Positions 24,638 through 32,615 of a stretch of DNA of 64,000 nt are shown here, one piece after another. The position numbers and the translations under genes are program-made. The stretch covers positions 2,914,001-2,978,000 of the forward strand of contig NZ_CP084090.1 in the NCBI RefSeq assembly GCF_020217425.1, given 5' to 3'. Numbering within the stretch: position 1 is the stretch's first letter; the number at the start of each line of letters is the position of its first letter. The DNA comes from Halomicrobium urmianum. Its GTDB lineage: Archaea; Halobacteriota; Halobacteria; Halobacteriales; Haloarculaceae. The notes under the pieces are model-generated. The model made no database searches and was not told the DNA's origin. It was given only the letters and a program-made list of their open reading frames with translations.

Positions 24638-25852
24638 TCAGAGCCGGTCGAGTACCGGGTCGGGGTCGGCGATTCCGACCACCGTCGTTGCCTCGCCGGC
24701 GGCCCAGTCTGGCGCCGTCAGTTCCACGGTCGCGGCGTCGACTACCCGTCCAGCGACGGCGGGCGACGCGGCGGCCTCGCGCACCGCGTCGTAGCGGACC
24801 GCGGCCTGCGGCGCGTCGAGCCAGCGGTCGTACGCGACGACCGCGTCAGGGTAGAGCCGGTACTCCAGGGGCCCGAAGCGGAGGGCGTAGACGGACGCCC
24901 GCACGACCGCGAAGGCGGCGACGACGAGGACGGCTCCGATGCCGACTGCCCCGCCGACGACGGCACCGAGGGCGACCAGCGGCGTGAGGAAGAACGGGAG
25001 CCGCCCGCCGCCGCCCGTGGCGAGGTAGCGGACGCCGGTGGCGAGCCCCTCGATGGCGATGGCGCGCCGGCGGGGCCGCAGCCGCTCTTCGGGGTCCCCG
25101 TCGGGGACGGGCACCGGCTCGGGTTCGACCGCCGTCTCGCTCGCGGCGACGTGGCCCGCCAGCAGCGGCTCCCCGTCGTGGGCGTGGTCGCGCCAGAAGC
25201 CGTAGAGGTCGTAGGCGATCTTGCCGATGACGATCAGGGCGAGGGCGGCGGCTGTCGAGACGCCCGCCCCGTCGGTCGCGAGCGACAGGAGTTGGACGGC
25301 GGCGATGAGCGCCGCGAACCCGACGAGGTGACTGAACGGCCCCGCTGCGAGTTCGCCCGGCGAACCCTCGCGGTAGCGGCCGCCGCGCACGTAGTCCCAC
25401 CAGAACTCCCCGCCGCGCGCGAGGAACACGCCCAGCGCTCCAGCGAGGAGCACCTCGGCGACGGCCGGCGTGACCGTCGGATCCGTGAGTGCAAAGGCAA
25501 CGAGGGAGACCCCGGCTTCGAGCGCGCCCAGGAAGAACAGCCCGGGCACCGTCGGCAGGTTGCGGACGTACAGCGGCGGCAGTCCGGGGAGGTCGACGGC
25601 GCCGCGCTTGGCCCGGAGCGGTTCGAACAGCCCAGTGTACTCGCTCTCCTCGACGACGTGCGACTGCCGCTTCCGGGCGAAGGGGACCTTCGCGCCGGTC
25701 CAGAACAGGACCGCCCACGCCTCGACGACGGACAGTCCGACCAGGGCGGCGGGCGACCAGTCGAGCGCGGCGGCGCCGACCAGCGGGACGGCGTTGGAGG
25801 CGATCAGGGCGGCCCGCGGAAGCGGGCGCTGGCGGAGGGCGTCGGCGTTCAC
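24638..25852 (-). CDS. DUF6498-like membrane protein
   Basis: A 404-residue membrane protein. The N-terminal half has about six helices, with a cytoplasmic-looking loop (AKVPFARKRQSH) and GEFWWDYVRGGRYRE, which recalls the haloarchaeal DUF6498 family. Further helices lie near residue 300. A C-terminal soluble tail (from about residue 320) has strands like a small PH-type domain and ends in DPDPVLDRL. Transcription proceeds toward the kinase-like gene, 102 bases downstream. The family name is from memory and moderately sure. Confidence 0.65.
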   Translation of the reverse strand: MNADALRQRPLPRAALIASNAVPLVGAAALDWSPAALVGLSVVEAWAVLFWTGAKVPFARKRQSHVVEESEYTGLFEPLRAKRGAVDLPGLPPLYVRNLPTVPGLFFLGALEAGVSLVAFALTDPTVTPAVAEVLLAGALGVFLARGGEFWWDYVRGGRYREGSPGELAAGPFSHLVGFAALIAAVQLLSLATDGAGVSTAAALALIVIGKIAYDLYGFWRDHAHDGEPLLAGHVAASETAVEPEPVPVPDGDPEERLRPRRRAIAIEGLATGVRYLATGGGGRLPFFLTPLVALGAVVGGAVGIGAVLVVAAFAVVRASVYALRFGPLEYRLYPDAVVAYDRWLDAPQAAVRYDAVREAAASPAVAGRVVDAATVELTAPDWAAGEATTVVGIADPDPVLDRL

Positions 25853-25946
25853 GGCTCGACGTGTAGAAACGACCGGGAAGTCGGTTTCGGCTCGCGCTGT
25901 TCAGCGCGTGCGGGCCCAGAGCGTGAAGAGCAGGAGGAACCGGGCG

Positions 25947-26903
25947 CTAGTGGATGCCCATGGCTTCGATCTGCTCTTGATACCGGTTCCGGATGGTGAC
26001 TTCGGTCACCTGGGCGACGTCGGCGACCTCGCGTTGGGTCTTCTTCTCGTTGCACAGCAGCGAGGCGGCGTAGATGGCGGCGGCGGCGTAGCCCGTCGGC
26101 GACTTCCCGGAGAGCAGGCCCTGCTCCGCCGTCACGTCGATGATCTCGTTGGCCTTGGACTGAACCTCCTCGGAGAGCTCCAGTTCCGAGGCGAACCGGG
26201 GGACGTACTGCTTGGGGTCGACCGGCTCCATCTTGAGCTTCAGTTCCTGGGCGACGTAGCGATAGGTGCGGCCGATCTCCTTCTGCTCGACCCGGGAGAC
26301 GTCCGAGACCTCTTCGAGGCTGCGCGGGATGCCCTCCTGGCGGCAGGCGGCGTAGAGGCAGGAGGTCGCGACGCCCTCGATGGAGCGGCCGCGGATGAGG
26401 TCCTCGTCGAGCGCGCGGCGGTAGATGACCGAGGCGACCTCGCGTACCGACCGCGGAACCCCGAGCGCGGAGGCCATGCGGTCGATCTCGGAGAGGGCGA
26501 ACTGGAGGTTGCGCTCGCCGGCGTCCTTGGTGCGGATGCGCTCCTGCCACTTGCGCAGGCGGTGCATCTGGGAGCGCTTCTTCGAGGAGATCGAACGACC
26601 GTACGCGTCCTTGTCCTTCCAGTCGATCGTCGTCGTCAGCCCCTTGTCGTGCATCGTCTGCGTCGTCGGCGCGCCGACGCGGGACTTGTTCTGCCGCTCG
26701 GAGTGGTTGAACGCGCGCCACTCGGGGCCGCGATCGATGTTCTCCTCCTCGATGACCAGGCCGCAGTCCTCGCAGACCAGTTCGCCGCTCCCGTCGGCTG
26801 TGATCTCGGCCGAGTCGCACTCCGGACAGGTGCGCTCGCCCTCGACCTCGGTCTCCTCGTCCTGCTCCCCGTCGTGCTCGCGCTGGCGCGTGGGGCGCTC
26901 CAT
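25947..26903 (-). CDS. tfb: Transcription initiation factor IIB
   Basis: A 318-residue archaeal TFB. It has an N-terminal zinc ribbon (CPEC about 26-29, CEDC about 45-48), a B-finger/linker (EWRAFNHSE) and two cyclin-like repeats. The repeats include [19 protein letters not shown] and [20 protein letters not shown], and the protein ends ...[12 protein letters not shown]. It recruits RNA polymerase to TBP-bound promoters through BRE contacts. Haloarchaea usually encode several paralogues; which one this is cannot be told. A strong TATA-like box (26930-26942) lies just upstream. Confidence 0.96.
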   Translation of the reverse strand: MERPTRQREHDGEQDEETEVEGERTCPECDSAEITADGSGELVCEDCGLVIEEENIDRGPEWRAFNHSERQNKSRVGAPTTQTMHDKGLTTTIDWKDKDAYGRSISSKKRSQMHRLRKWQERIRTKDAGERNLQFALSEIDRMASALGVPRSVREVASVIYRRALDEDLIRGRSIEGVATSCLYAACRQEGIPRSLEEVSDVSRVEQKEIGRTYRYVAQELKLKMEPVDPKQYVPRFASELELSEEVQSKANEIIDVTAEQGLLSGKSPTGYAAAAIYAASLLCNEKKTQREVADVAQVTEVTIRNRYQEQIEAMGIH

Positions 26904-26929
26904 GTGTTCTTTTATGGAGAACCGATTGA

Positions 26930-26942
26930 GTTTTATAAAACT
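26930..26942 (-). promoter_or_regulatory. TATA box of tfb
   Basis: On the minus strand the sequence is GTTTTATAAAAC-like, a near-perfect archaeal TATA box about 30 bases before the ATG at 26903. It predicts an almost leaderless transcript. The surrounding 26904-27010 segment is unusually AT-rich for this window. Confidence 0.7.
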
Positions 26943-27119
26943 TTGGTTGCCAGTCGCTAACGTGGTGCTTCCTGATACGGAATCGGTGCCTTCTGGTAAC
27001 TTATATCTTCGTTACAACAGTTCAACACGTCGAACGCGGGGGCTGTCAGCGATCGGAATCGGTGGAGCGGTGCCCGCGCGACGGTAAAGGCTTTCACAGG
27101 CGAACCCGGGGTAGGTCCC

Positions 27120-27998
27120 ATGGACGTCGCCGTACTCGGCGCGACTGGGACGGGGCAGGCGATCGTCGGCTACTGCGCCGACGCGGGCCACGCGGTGCGA
27201 CTGTACGACGACGATGCGAGCGCCGTCATGGACGCGATCGACGACGTCGAGCGTGAGTACGGGATCGACGCGACGGAGAGCGTCGACGGGACGACGGGGC
27301 TCGGAGGCGCGGTCGGCGACGCGGACCTCGTCGTCGACGCCGGCGACGACGCCGAGCGCGACCGGCGCGAGCGCCTGGCTGCAGCGGAGGAGCTGATCGA
27401 TCCGGAGACGCTCGTCGCCGTAGGCGACCCGCGGACGTCGGTTACCGGCGTCGCCGCGGGGCTGCGGCAGCCTGGCCGCGCCGTCGGCCTCCACCCCGTC
27501 GACGACGACGCGAGCGTGGTCGAGGTGGTCGTCGCCGAGGCGACGACGGCCGACGCTCGCGACCGCGCGACCGAGGTCGTCGAGGATCTGGGCGCGACGC
27601 CGGTCGTCGTCGGCGACGCGCCGGGGCTGGCCAGCGCGCGGCTGGAACTGGCCGCCATCGTCGAGGCAGTTCGGCTCGTCGAGGAGGGTGTCGCCACCGT
27701 CGAGGGCGTCGACGCGGCGATGGAGCGCGGGCGCGGGCGCGAGCGTGGCCCGCTGGCGCGCGCCGACAAGATGGGACTGGACCGCGTCCTCGAGGGCCTG
27801 GAGGACCTCACCAACCGACTCGACGGCCGGTTCGAGCCGCCGGGACTGCTCCGCGAGAAGGTCGCCGACGGGGATCTGGGCGTCCGGACCGGCACCGGCT
27901 TCTACGAGTGGGAGGACGGGGAGCGCGCGCGGCCGGCAGGACCCAGCCCCGGCGTCGAGGTGCGCTCGGCCGCGCCCGAGGACCCCCGCGAGCTATGA
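27120..27998 (+). CDS. 3-hydroxyacyl-CoA dehydrogenase family protein
   Basis: A 292-residue 3-hydroxyacyl-CoA dehydrogenase-like protein. The N-terminal NAD fold begins MDVAVLGATGTGQAIV and has the acidic YDDD after strand two. The catalytic-His region reads VGLHPVDDD where GMHFFNP is usual. The C-terminal helical domain contains ARADKMGLDRVLEGLE and the ending RTGTGFYEW. It oxidises 3-hydroxyacyl-CoA with NAD in fatty-acid or polyhydroxyalkanoate metabolism. The active-site variation means the substrate may differ. Its stop overlaps the next gene by 4 bases. Confidence 0.88.
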   Translation: MDVAVLGATGTGQAIVGYCADAGHAVRLYDDDASAVMDAIDDVEREYGIDATESVDGTTGLGGAVGDADLVVDAGDDAERDRRERLAAAEELIDPETLVAVGDPRTSVTGVAAGLRQPGRAVGLHPVDDDASVVEVVVAEATTADARDRATEVVEDLGATPVVVGDAPGLASARLELAAIVEAVRLVEEGVATVEGVDAAMERGRGRERGPLARADKMGLDRVLEGLEDLTNRLDGRFEPPGLLREKVADGDLGVRTGTGFYEWEDGERARPAGPSPGVEVRSAAPEDPREL

Positions 27999-28588
27999 GC
28001 CGGAAGCAGCGCGCACCGGACGACGACGATGACCCCGACATGGGCGACCTCTTCGACGACCTCCAGCACCTGGAGTCGCTGGTCGACTCCGATCACGAGC
28101 GCGAACGCGTCCGCGAGGCGATGCAGACCGCCACCAAGGTCCAGGATCAGGACGCCGTCTTCGGCCGCGTGGTCTGGGGCTTCGGCGCGGCGGACCTGGC
28201 CGAGGCCGCGCTCGGAGCCCTGCTGTTCGGCGTTCCGATGGCCGTCGAGGGCGGCACCAACGAGGCCGGCGCGTTCGTCGCGGCCAATCCGTCCTTCTTC
28301 GCCGTAACCGTCCTCGCCACCGTCGGGACCGTCCTCGGCATCCTCTACGTCGCCGAGTTTCAGGACGTCCGGGTCGCGAACCCCATCCTCGGTTTCGTCC
28401 CCCGTCGGCCCGTCGGCGTCCTCAGCGCGTCGTTCGTGACTGCCGTCGCCCTCCTCACCGTCTGGGGCCGGGTCGTCTGGACGCCCGGCGACCTCGCCGC
28501 CAACTGGGAGCCACTGTGCATCTGCGTCGTCGCTACCTTCCCGATGGCCATCGGCGCCGCGCTCGGCGACATCCTCCCCGGGAGCTGA
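27995..28588 (+). CDS. DUF2391-family membrane protein
   Basis: A 197-residue protein with an acidic, probably coiled N-terminal 50 residues followed by about four membrane segments. The segments include FGAADLAEAALGALLFGVPMA, FFAVTVLATVGTVLGILYV and the last near the end, ICVVATFPMAIGAALGDIL. The layout and the VWGFGAADLAEA block fit the DUF2391 putative integral membrane family. It is translationally coupled (ATGA at 27995) to the hydroxyacyl-CoA dehydrogenase gene. The function is unknown. Confidence 0.75.
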   Translation: MSRKQRAPDDDDDPDMGDLFDDLQHLESLVDSDHERERVREAMQTATKVQDQDAVFGRVVWGFGAADLAEAALGALLFGVPMAVEGGTNEAGAFVAANPSFFAVTVLATVGTVLGILYVAEFQDVRVANPILGFVPRRPVGVLSASFVTAVALLTVWGRVVWTPGDLAANWEPLCICVVATFPMAIGAALGDILPGS

Positions 28589-28958
28589 CCGTCACCGTTC
28601 GATCGGCCGTCAGGATGCCGACGCTCGCGTCTCGGCGCGAGCGTCCGGGGAGGCACGGGGCGCGGTAGCGGAGGCGGTGCGGCAGCGGAGGCGGTGCGGC
28701 GGTCTAGCAGCAGGGTCCCGCGGCACCCTGGCGCGCCGCGAGGACGGAGGGAACGGACGCGTTCACTCGAAAGCGCCGCCGAGCGACCGCGAGGCGTGCG
28801 CAAGGCGGGCCTGGCGTCCTGTCGAGCGTAGCGAGACAGGGCTCGAAAGACGAGCGAAGCGAGTCTTTCGGTTGATAACTAAGGGCGAGCGCGAGCGCCA
28901 GCGACGCGCGAGGGCTTAGTTGGCAAGGGTTAAAAGCCGCGGTCGGATACGGGGAGGT
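28589..28958. repeat. Gene-free region with tandem 17-mer and GAGCGNAGCGAG hairpins
   Basis: There is no gene here. A 9-bp-arm hairpin at 28621-28644 follows the DUF2391 stop. The 17-mer AGCGGAGGCGGTGCGGC is perfectly duplicated at 28667-28683 and 28684-28700. Two hairpins with an inner GAGCGTAGCGA or GAGCGAAGCGA occur at 28818-28840 and 28844-28870. A TATA-like GGGTTAAAAG at 28927-28936 probably drives the zinc micro-protein gene. Confidence 0.75.
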
Positions 28959-29138
28959 ATGAGCGAGAGCCAACAGAAGCGCACCCAGAAGTGCGTCTCC
29001 TGCGGCATCAACATCGCAGGGACGAACGCGGCCGCGTTCAAGTGCCCCGAGTGCGGCCAGCAGATCTACCGCTGCGCCAAGTGCCGCAAGCAGAGCAACC
29101 TCTACGAGTGCCCGGACTGCGGGTTCAGGGGGCCGTAA
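28959..29138 (+). CDS. HVO_2753-type zinc finger micro-protein
   Basis: A 59-residue protein with four CxxC pairs (CVSC, CPEC, CAKC, CPDC). This pattern and length match the haloarchaeal zinc micro-protein HVO_2753, for which a role in swarming and biofilm formation has been reported in Haloferax. Two zinc fingers are expected. The ATG at 28959 lies directly after GGGGAGGT. A longer start at 28920 adds basic residues and is unlikely. It precedes the aEF1-beta gene by 2 bases, the same arrangement as in other haloarchaea. Confidence 0.92.
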   Translation: MSESQQKRTQKCVSCGINIAGTNAAAFKCPECGQQIYRCAKCRKQSNLYECPDCGFRGP

Positions 29139-29140
29139 CG

Positions 29141-29407
29141 ATGGGGAAGGTCGCCGCGCGCATCAAGGTCATGCCGCAGAGCCCCGAAGTCGACCTGGAC
29201 GCGCTCCAGGAGCGCCTGGAGGGTGCCCTGCCCGAGGGGACGAAGATCAACGGGTTCGAGCGCGACGACGTGGCCTTCGGCCTCGTGGCGCTGTTCCCGA
29301 CCGTCATCGTGCCCGACGACACCGGCGGCACCGAGGCCGTCGAGGAGGCCTTCGCCGACGTCGAGGGCGTCGAGAGCGTCGAAGTCGACGAAGTCGGCCG
29401 TATCTAA
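29141..29407 (+). CDS. ef1b: Translation elongation factor 1-beta
   Basis: An 88-residue archaeal EF-1 beta, the guanine nucleotide exchange factor for EF-1 alpha. It starts [19 protein letters not shown] and has the single alpha/beta domain, with [15 protein letters not shown] and a C-terminal [12 protein letters not shown]. It sits 2 bases after the zinc micro-protein stop, so the two are certainly cotranscribed. Confidence 0.95.
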   Translation: MGKVAARIKVMPQSPEVDLDALQERLEGALPEGTKINGFERDDVAFGLVALFPTVIVPDDTGGTEAVEEAFADVEGVESVEVDEVGRI

Positions 29408-29521
29408 CGCCGGCACCACTTCTCGCGGACGCGGATCCGGAGCGGCTGCTACGCCGTCGTCGGAGCCTGGCGACCGGCTCGACGACTCCCCGGACCTCTC
29501 GGCTCCGCCGCTCGCCTTCGT

Positions 29522-29553
29522 CGAGGCCGCTCGCTCGTTCCGAGGCCTCGCTA
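29522..29553. repeat. GCTCGCTCGTTCCGAGG-containing hairpin
   Basis: CGAGGCC at 29522-29528 pairs with GGCCTCG at 29544-29550 around CGCTCGCTCGTTCCGA. The loop string recurs at about 15213 and, with one change, at 44552. It lies between ef1b and the rpl21e promoter. Confidence 0.6.
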
Positions 29554-29579
29554 CCGCTCGGACTCGTAGCGTAACGCAC

Positions 29580-29588
29580 GTTTTATTA
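29580..29588 (+). promoter_or_regulatory. TATA box of the rpl21e-rpo4 unit
   Basis: GTTTTATTA is about 30 bases before the rpl21e ATG, separated from ef1b by 170 bases. This indicates an independent, nearly leaderless promoter. Confidence 0.65.
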
Positions 29589-29615
29589 GGGCGACCGGAC
29601 AAGCGAGGGGCACGA

Positions 29616-29906
29616 ATGCCCAGTTCGAACGGACCCCTCGAAGGCACGCGCGACAAGCTGAAGAACGAGCCCCGCCAGAGCGGAACGAGCCCGCCCCAGC
29701 GGGCCATCCAGGAGTTCGAGGAGGGCGAGAAGGTCCACCTCAAGATCGACCCCTCGGTCCCGAACGGTCGCTTCCACCCCCGCTTCGACGGCAAGACCGG
29801 CGTCGTCGTCGGCGAGCAGGGCGACGCCTACAAGGTCGAGATCACCGACGGTGGTTCGACCAAGACGATCATCGTGACGGCCGCGCACCTCCGCCAGCAG
29901 GAATGA
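29616..29906 (+). CDS. rpl21e: 50S ribosomal protein L21e
   Basis: A 96-residue ribosomal protein L21e. It starts [15 protein letters not shown] and has the SH3-like core [20 protein letters not shown] and [15 protein letters not shown]. It is a component of the large subunit. Its stop overlaps the rpo4 start by 4 bases, so ribosomal and RNA polymerase subunits share a transcript, a conserved archaeal arrangement. Confidence 0.96.
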   Translation: MPSSNGPLEGTRDKLKNEPRQSGTSPPQRAIQEFEEGEKVHLKIDPSVPNGRFHPRFDGKTGVVVGEQGDAYKVEITDGGSTKTIIVTAAHLRQQE

Positions 29907-30259
29907 CGATCTTCAAGGAGAAGCTCGAGGAGGAGTACCTGACCCTCGCCGAGGCGAAGGCCGTCCTCGAGGACCTCGAGGCCGAGCGAGCGGCCGACGA
30001 GGAGCGCGAGATGCGGTACGAACTCGCGCGGGCGACCGAGCACGTCAACCGCTTCGCGCTGCTGGAACCCGAGGAGGCCCAGGAGTTCGTCGACCAGCTC
30101 ATGGAGCTGGAGAAGGTCGACGAGCCGACGGCCTACAAGATCGCGAACCTCCGCCCGCTGGACCGGGACGAGCTACGGGCCGTCTTCGCCCAGGAGCGGT
30201 ACTCGCTGTCCGGTGACGAACTCGACGAGATTCTCAACGTCGTCAAGCAGTACGCGTAA
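29903..30259 (+). CDS. rpo4: DNA-directed RNA polymerase subunit Rpo4 (RpoF)
   Basis: A 118-residue Rpb4-type subunit. It begins [19 protein letters not shown] and ends in the HRDC-like helical domain, with [23 protein letters not shown] and [12 protein letters not shown]. With Rpo7 it forms the polymerase stalk, which binds nascent RNA. It is cotranscribed with rpl21e and upstream of the DUF655 and rsmA genes. Confidence 0.95.
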   Translation: MTIFKEKLEEEYLTLAEAKAVLEDLEAERAADEEREMRYELARATEHVNRFALLEPEEAQEFVDQLMELEKVDEPTAYKIANLRPLDRDELRAVFAQERYSLSGDELDEILNVVKQYA

Positions 30260-30327
30260 GCCGGGCGGCGCGAGCGGGTCCGACGGCGGCGCGTTCACGG
30301 TTCGCTCCGGGAGACGGCGACCCACGC

Positions 30328-30337
30328 CATTAAGTAG
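30328..30337 (+). promoter_or_regulatory. TATA-like box before the DUF655 gene
   Basis: CATTAAGTAG is 22-31 bases before the ATG at 30359, separate from the upstream rpo4 stop by 70 bases. An independent leaderless promoter is likely. Confidence 0.5.
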
Positions 30338-30358
30338 GTTCTAGTCCTATCGCCGGGC

Positions 30359-30928
30359 ATGAGTGATTCCGAGAGCGGCGGCGGAATCGAGGCCGTCGTG
30401 CTCGACGTCCTGCCACACGGACGGAGCGACGACGATCGGCCTCGGTACCAGAAGGAGCCGCTCGCCTTCGCCATGGGGACCGAGGACTTTCGCCTGTACG
30501 AGATCGTCCTCGACGAGGACGCAGACGTGAGCTTCGGCGATCGGATCGACGTCACCGATCGGTCCTTCCAGCGGGTCGACGAGGTCGAGTACGAGGACCT
30601 GCCCAGCGGCGCCCAGTCGGAACTGGAGTACGCCGTCGAGGACCTCGTGGAGGACGAGGCCGGACGGTTCGTCGACTTCTTCAACGAGGCCCAGCCGATC
30701 ACGCTGCGGCTCCACCAGCTGAACCTCCTTCCGGGCATCGGGAAGAAGCTCAGGAACTCGATCCTCGACGAGCGCAAGCGCCAGCCCTTCGAGAGCTTCG
30801 AGGACCTGGCGGACCGGGTCGGCGGCCTCCACAGCCCGCAGGAGGTGCTGGTCGAGCGCATCCTCGAGGAGTTGCGCGAGGACGACCTGAAGTACCGGAT
30901 CTTCGTCCGCGAGGAGGATCAGGAGTGA
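30359..30928 (+). CDS. DUF655 domain-containing nucleic-acid-binding protein
   Basis: A 189-residue DUF655 protein. An OB-like N-terminal part (VVLDVLPHGRSDD through DRIDVTDRSF) is followed by a helix-hairpin-helix segment, LNLLPGIGKKLRNSILDERK at about residues 120-139. The context (rpl21e-rpo4 upstream, rsmA directly downstream with a 4-base overlap) is conserved in archaea and suggests ribosome or RNA work. The exact role is not known. Confidence 0.92.
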   Translation: MSDSESGGGIEAVVLDVLPHGRSDDDRPRYQKEPLAFAMGTEDFRLYEIVLDEDADVSFGDRIDVTDRSFQRVDEVEYEDLPSGAQSELEYAVEDLVEDEAGRFVDFFNEAQPITLRLHQLNLLPGIGKKLRNSILDERKRQPFESFEDLADRVGGLHSPQEVLVERILEELREDDLKYRIFVREEDQE

Positions 30929-31872
30929 GCGGGCCCGAGAGCACCGAGGACGGCGCCGCGGCGGACGCGGGCGAGTATGGGGACCGCGACCCCGACGCCC
31001 TGCGCCGGCGGGCGGACGTCTACGGCGACCCCGGACAGGACCAGCACTTCCTCGTCGACGACCGGGTACTGGACCGGCTGCCGGGCTACGCCGACGAGGT
31101 CGTCGGCCTCGCCGACGCCCACGTCCTGGAGATCGGGGCCGGCACGGGGGCGCTGACCGATCGCCTGCTGGCCGCGGCCAGCCGCGTCACCGCGGTCGAG
31201 CGCGACCCGGACCTCGCCGCGTTCCTCCGCGAGGAGTTCGCGTCCGCCGTCGACGACGGTCGGCTGACCGTCGTGGAGGGCGACGCGCTGGAGGTCGACC
31301 TGCCCGAGTTCGACGTCTCGGTTTCGAACCTGCCCTACGGGGCCTCCAGCGAGATCGCCTTCCGCCTGCTGCCGCTGGACCGGCCGCTCGTGCTGATGTT
31401 CCAGCGGGAGTTCGCCGAGCGGATGGCCGCCGACCCCGGGACCGACGACTACGGCCGGCTCTCCGTCACTGCTGGCCACTACGCCGACGTCGAGGTGGTC
31501 GAGACGGTGCCTCGCGAGGCGTTCGACCCACAGCCCCGCGTCGAGAGTGCCGTAGTGCGGACGGTACCGCGAGATCCTGACTACGAGGTGCCGAGCGACG
31601 ACTTCTTCCTCCGGTTCCTGAAGGCCGTCTTCACGCAGCGGCGGAAGACGATGCGCAACGCCGTCCGGAACACGGCCCACATCTCGAATCTGGGCGACCC
31701 GGACGCGGTGGTCGACGCCGCCTCCGCGAGAGAAGCGAGCGGAGGTTCGTCGGACGAGTCCGACGGTGTCGACGAGGAGCTGATGGGCCGCCGGGCGGGC
31801 GAACTGACGCCGACGACGTTCGCCGAGCTGGCGACGCTGGCCTGGGAAGTCGGGGAGCCAGAGGATGGCTGA
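30925..31872 (+). CDS. rsmA: 16S rRNA adenine dimethyltransferase (KsgA/Dim1)
   Basis: A 315-residue rRNA N6,N6-dimethyladenosine transferase. The SAM-binding motif is VLEIGAGTGALTDRLL, followed by VTAVERDPDLAAFL. The catalytic NLPY is at about residue 134, and the C-terminal helical domain contains AVFTQRRKTMRNAVRN. It dimethylates the two adjacent adenosines of helix 45. Around residues 266-280 there is an unusual Ser/Ala/Gly/Glu-rich insertion coinciding with two DNA hairpins (31721-31765). It overlaps its neighbours by 4 and 8 bases. Confidence 0.95.
   Translation: MSGPESTEDGAAADAGEYGDRDPDALRRRADVYGDPGQDQHFLVDDRVLDRLPGYADEVVGLADAHVLEIGAGTGALTDRLLAAASRVTAVERDPDLAAFLREEFASAVDDGRLTVVEGDALEVDLPEFDVSVSNLPYGASSEIAFRLLPLDRPLVLMFQREFAERMAADPGTDDYGRLSVTAGHYADVEVVETVPREAFDPQPRVESAVVRTVPRDPDYEVPSDDFFLRFLKAVFTQRRKTMRNAVRNTAHISNLGDPDAVVDAASAREASGGSSDESDGVDEELMGRRAGELTPTTFAELATLAWEVGEPEDG
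31721..31765. repeat. Hairpin pair inserted in frame within rsmA
   Basis: CCTCCGC (31721-31727) pairs with GCGGAGG (31739-31745) around GAGAGAAGCGA. CGTCGGAC (31748-31755) pairs with GTCCGACG (31758-31765). The inner sequence resembles the GAGCGAAGCGA of the intergenic hairpins near 28844 and 21493. Confidence 0.65.
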
Positions 31873-32512
31873 GGACGAGGCGAGTTCTGGCAGCGAGCGC
31901 ACGACGGACCCGGACGGCGACGACGGGGATCGGGGCCGGCCGGACCTGGCCGATCAGCGCGGCGTCGAGCGGGTGTACCAGCCGGCGGAGGACTCCCGGT
32001 TGCTGGCGGAGGCTGCCACGGGATTCGTCGAACCGGGCGACCGGGCGCTGGACGTCGGCACCGGGTCCGGGTACGTCGCCGAGGCGCTTTCCGCCGCCGG
32101 CGCGGACGTCCTCGCCTCCGACGTGAACCCCCACGCCTGCCGGCAGGCCAGAGAGCGCGGCGTGGCTGCGGTTCGCGCGGACCTGGTAGCGCCGTTCCGC
32201 GAGGACGCCTTCGACGTCGTGACGTTCAACCCGCCGTACCTGCCGACCGACGAGGACAGGGAGTGGGACGACTGGATGGAGGAGGCGCTGTCCGGCGGGC
32301 GGGACGGCCGCCGGCTGATCGATCCGTTTCTCGAGGACCTCCACCGGGTGCTGGTGCCGGGCGGGCTCGGATTCGTGGTGCTGAGCAGCCTCACCGGCAT
32401 CGACGGCGTGCGCGACTACGCCCGCCGGAACGGCCTGCTCACCCGGGAAGTCGCCTCTGAGAAACACCCCTACGAGCGGCTGGTCGTGCTGGAACTGACG
32501 GCGAACCACTGA
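31865..32512 (+). CDS. HemK2/MTQ2-type protein methyltransferase
   Basis: A 215-residue class I methyltransferase. VYQPAEDSRLLAEAA, the family's AEDS block, and DVGTGSGYVAEAL (motif I) precede the catalytic NPPYLPT. These are the hallmarks of HemK2/MTQ2, which methylates the Gln of the GGQ motif in class-1 release factor (with Trm112 as partner in eukaryotes and some archaea). The first 40 residues are an acidic haloarchaeal extension. The start overlaps rsmA by 8 bases, so it is part of the DUF655-rsmA operon. Confidence 0.92.
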   Translation: MAEDEASSGSERTTDPDGDDGDRGRPDLADQRGVERVYQPAEDSRLLAEAATGFVEPGDRALDVGTGSGYVAEALSAAGADVLASDVNPHACRQARERGVAAVRADLVAPFREDAFDVVTFNPPYLPTDEDREWDDWMEEALSGGRDGRRLIDPFLEDLHRVLVPGGLGFVVLSSLTGIDGVRDYARRNGLLTREVASEKHPYERLVVLELTANH

Positions 32513-32615
32513 TTGGGGGGTGGCGTCTGGTCTGCAGTAGGTTCCCGCGTAGCACCCTGCCGGTGACCACTCCACATGGAGGGCTTTTGCGTGGCGACCG
32601 CCAAGTCACGACGAC

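Noticed and set aside
23021-25999. 992-codon plus-strand open frame
   Set aside because: It lies opposite the kinase-like and DUF6498-like genes. It is Arg/Gly/Pro-rich with no domain. The minus-strand genes show coherent folds and membrane segments.
28669-28760. Coding sequence in the 17-mer tandem region
   Set aside because: The frames here are short, basic and driven by the tandem duplication, with no start context.
29102-29794. Minus-strand frame across ef1b and rpl21e
   Set aside because: Antisense to two certain housekeeping genes; arises from third-position G/C bias.
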